Source of the DNA: Clostridia bacterium
GTDB lineage: Bacteria > Bacillota_A > Clostridia > Oscillospirales > CAG-272
Reading direction: 5' to 3'
Assembly (NCBI GenBank): GCA_017407885.1
Contig: JAFQVU010000072.1
Coordinates: 1-6,815, forward strand
Length of the DNA stretch: 6,815 bases
Part shown: in pieces, positions 6,783 through 6,815 of the stretch
How the letters are laid out: every line of letters begins with the position of its first letter
Position numbering within the stretch: position 1 is the stretch's first letter
The notes under the pieces: model-generated
Database searches by the model: none
Told to the model about the DNA's origin: nothing
What the model saw: the letters and a program-made list of their open reading frames with translations, nothing else
Translations under genes and position numbers: made by a program

Positions 6783-6815
6783 GGTGAGTCCTTTATCGGA
6801 GAAAAGCTCGTTTGA

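Overview
The window looks like an ordinary chromosomal stretch of a low-to-mid GC Gram-positive bacterium of the Clostridia, probably of the Oscillospiraceae/Ruminococcaceae type. This is inferred from an IreB-family phosphoprotein (a Firmicutes protein), a UPF0371/DUF1846 protein, a long clostridial-type YgiQ radical SAM protein, and a low-molecular-weight penicillin-binding protein with a C-terminal membrane anchor. I see no phage, transposon, CRISPR or RNA genes.

Layout. Bases 14-1501 (+) encode a complete DUF1846 protein of unknown function, closed by a strong intrinsic terminator (1509-1542). A 226-bp intergenic region follows. It holds a good extended -10 promoter (1643-1671), overlapped by a perfect 8-bp inverted repeat, and reads into a 658-residue YgiQ-family radical SAM protein (1728-3704, +). 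A second good promoter (3761-3789) drives a tight pair: an IreB-family regulatory phosphoprotein (3861-4148) and, 6 bp later, the bifunctional riboflavin kinase/FAD synthetase RibF (4155-5078). After 78 bp containing a hairpin comes a secreted, membrane-anchored D-alanyl-D-alanine carboxypeptidase homologue (5157-6476, +). A bidirectional terminator (6486-6510) separates it from a convergent minus-strand gene or gene end that encodes a small single-pass membrane segment with an acidic tail (6522-6782, possibly continuing beyond the window).

Functionally the genes are mostly housekeeping: flavin cofactor synthesis, a radical SAM enzyme, a cell-wall carboxypeptidase homologue, and a likely target of the PASTA-type Ser/Thr kinase that senses cell-wall state. 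The IreB and carboxypeptidase genes share a cell-envelope theme, but that they work together is only inference.

The most notable observation is that the carboxypeptidase homologue keeps its SxxK motif but has CAN in place of SxN and NAG in place of KTG. It may therefore be a non-catalytic or altered member of its family. I found no convincing evidence for a wholly new multi-gene system.
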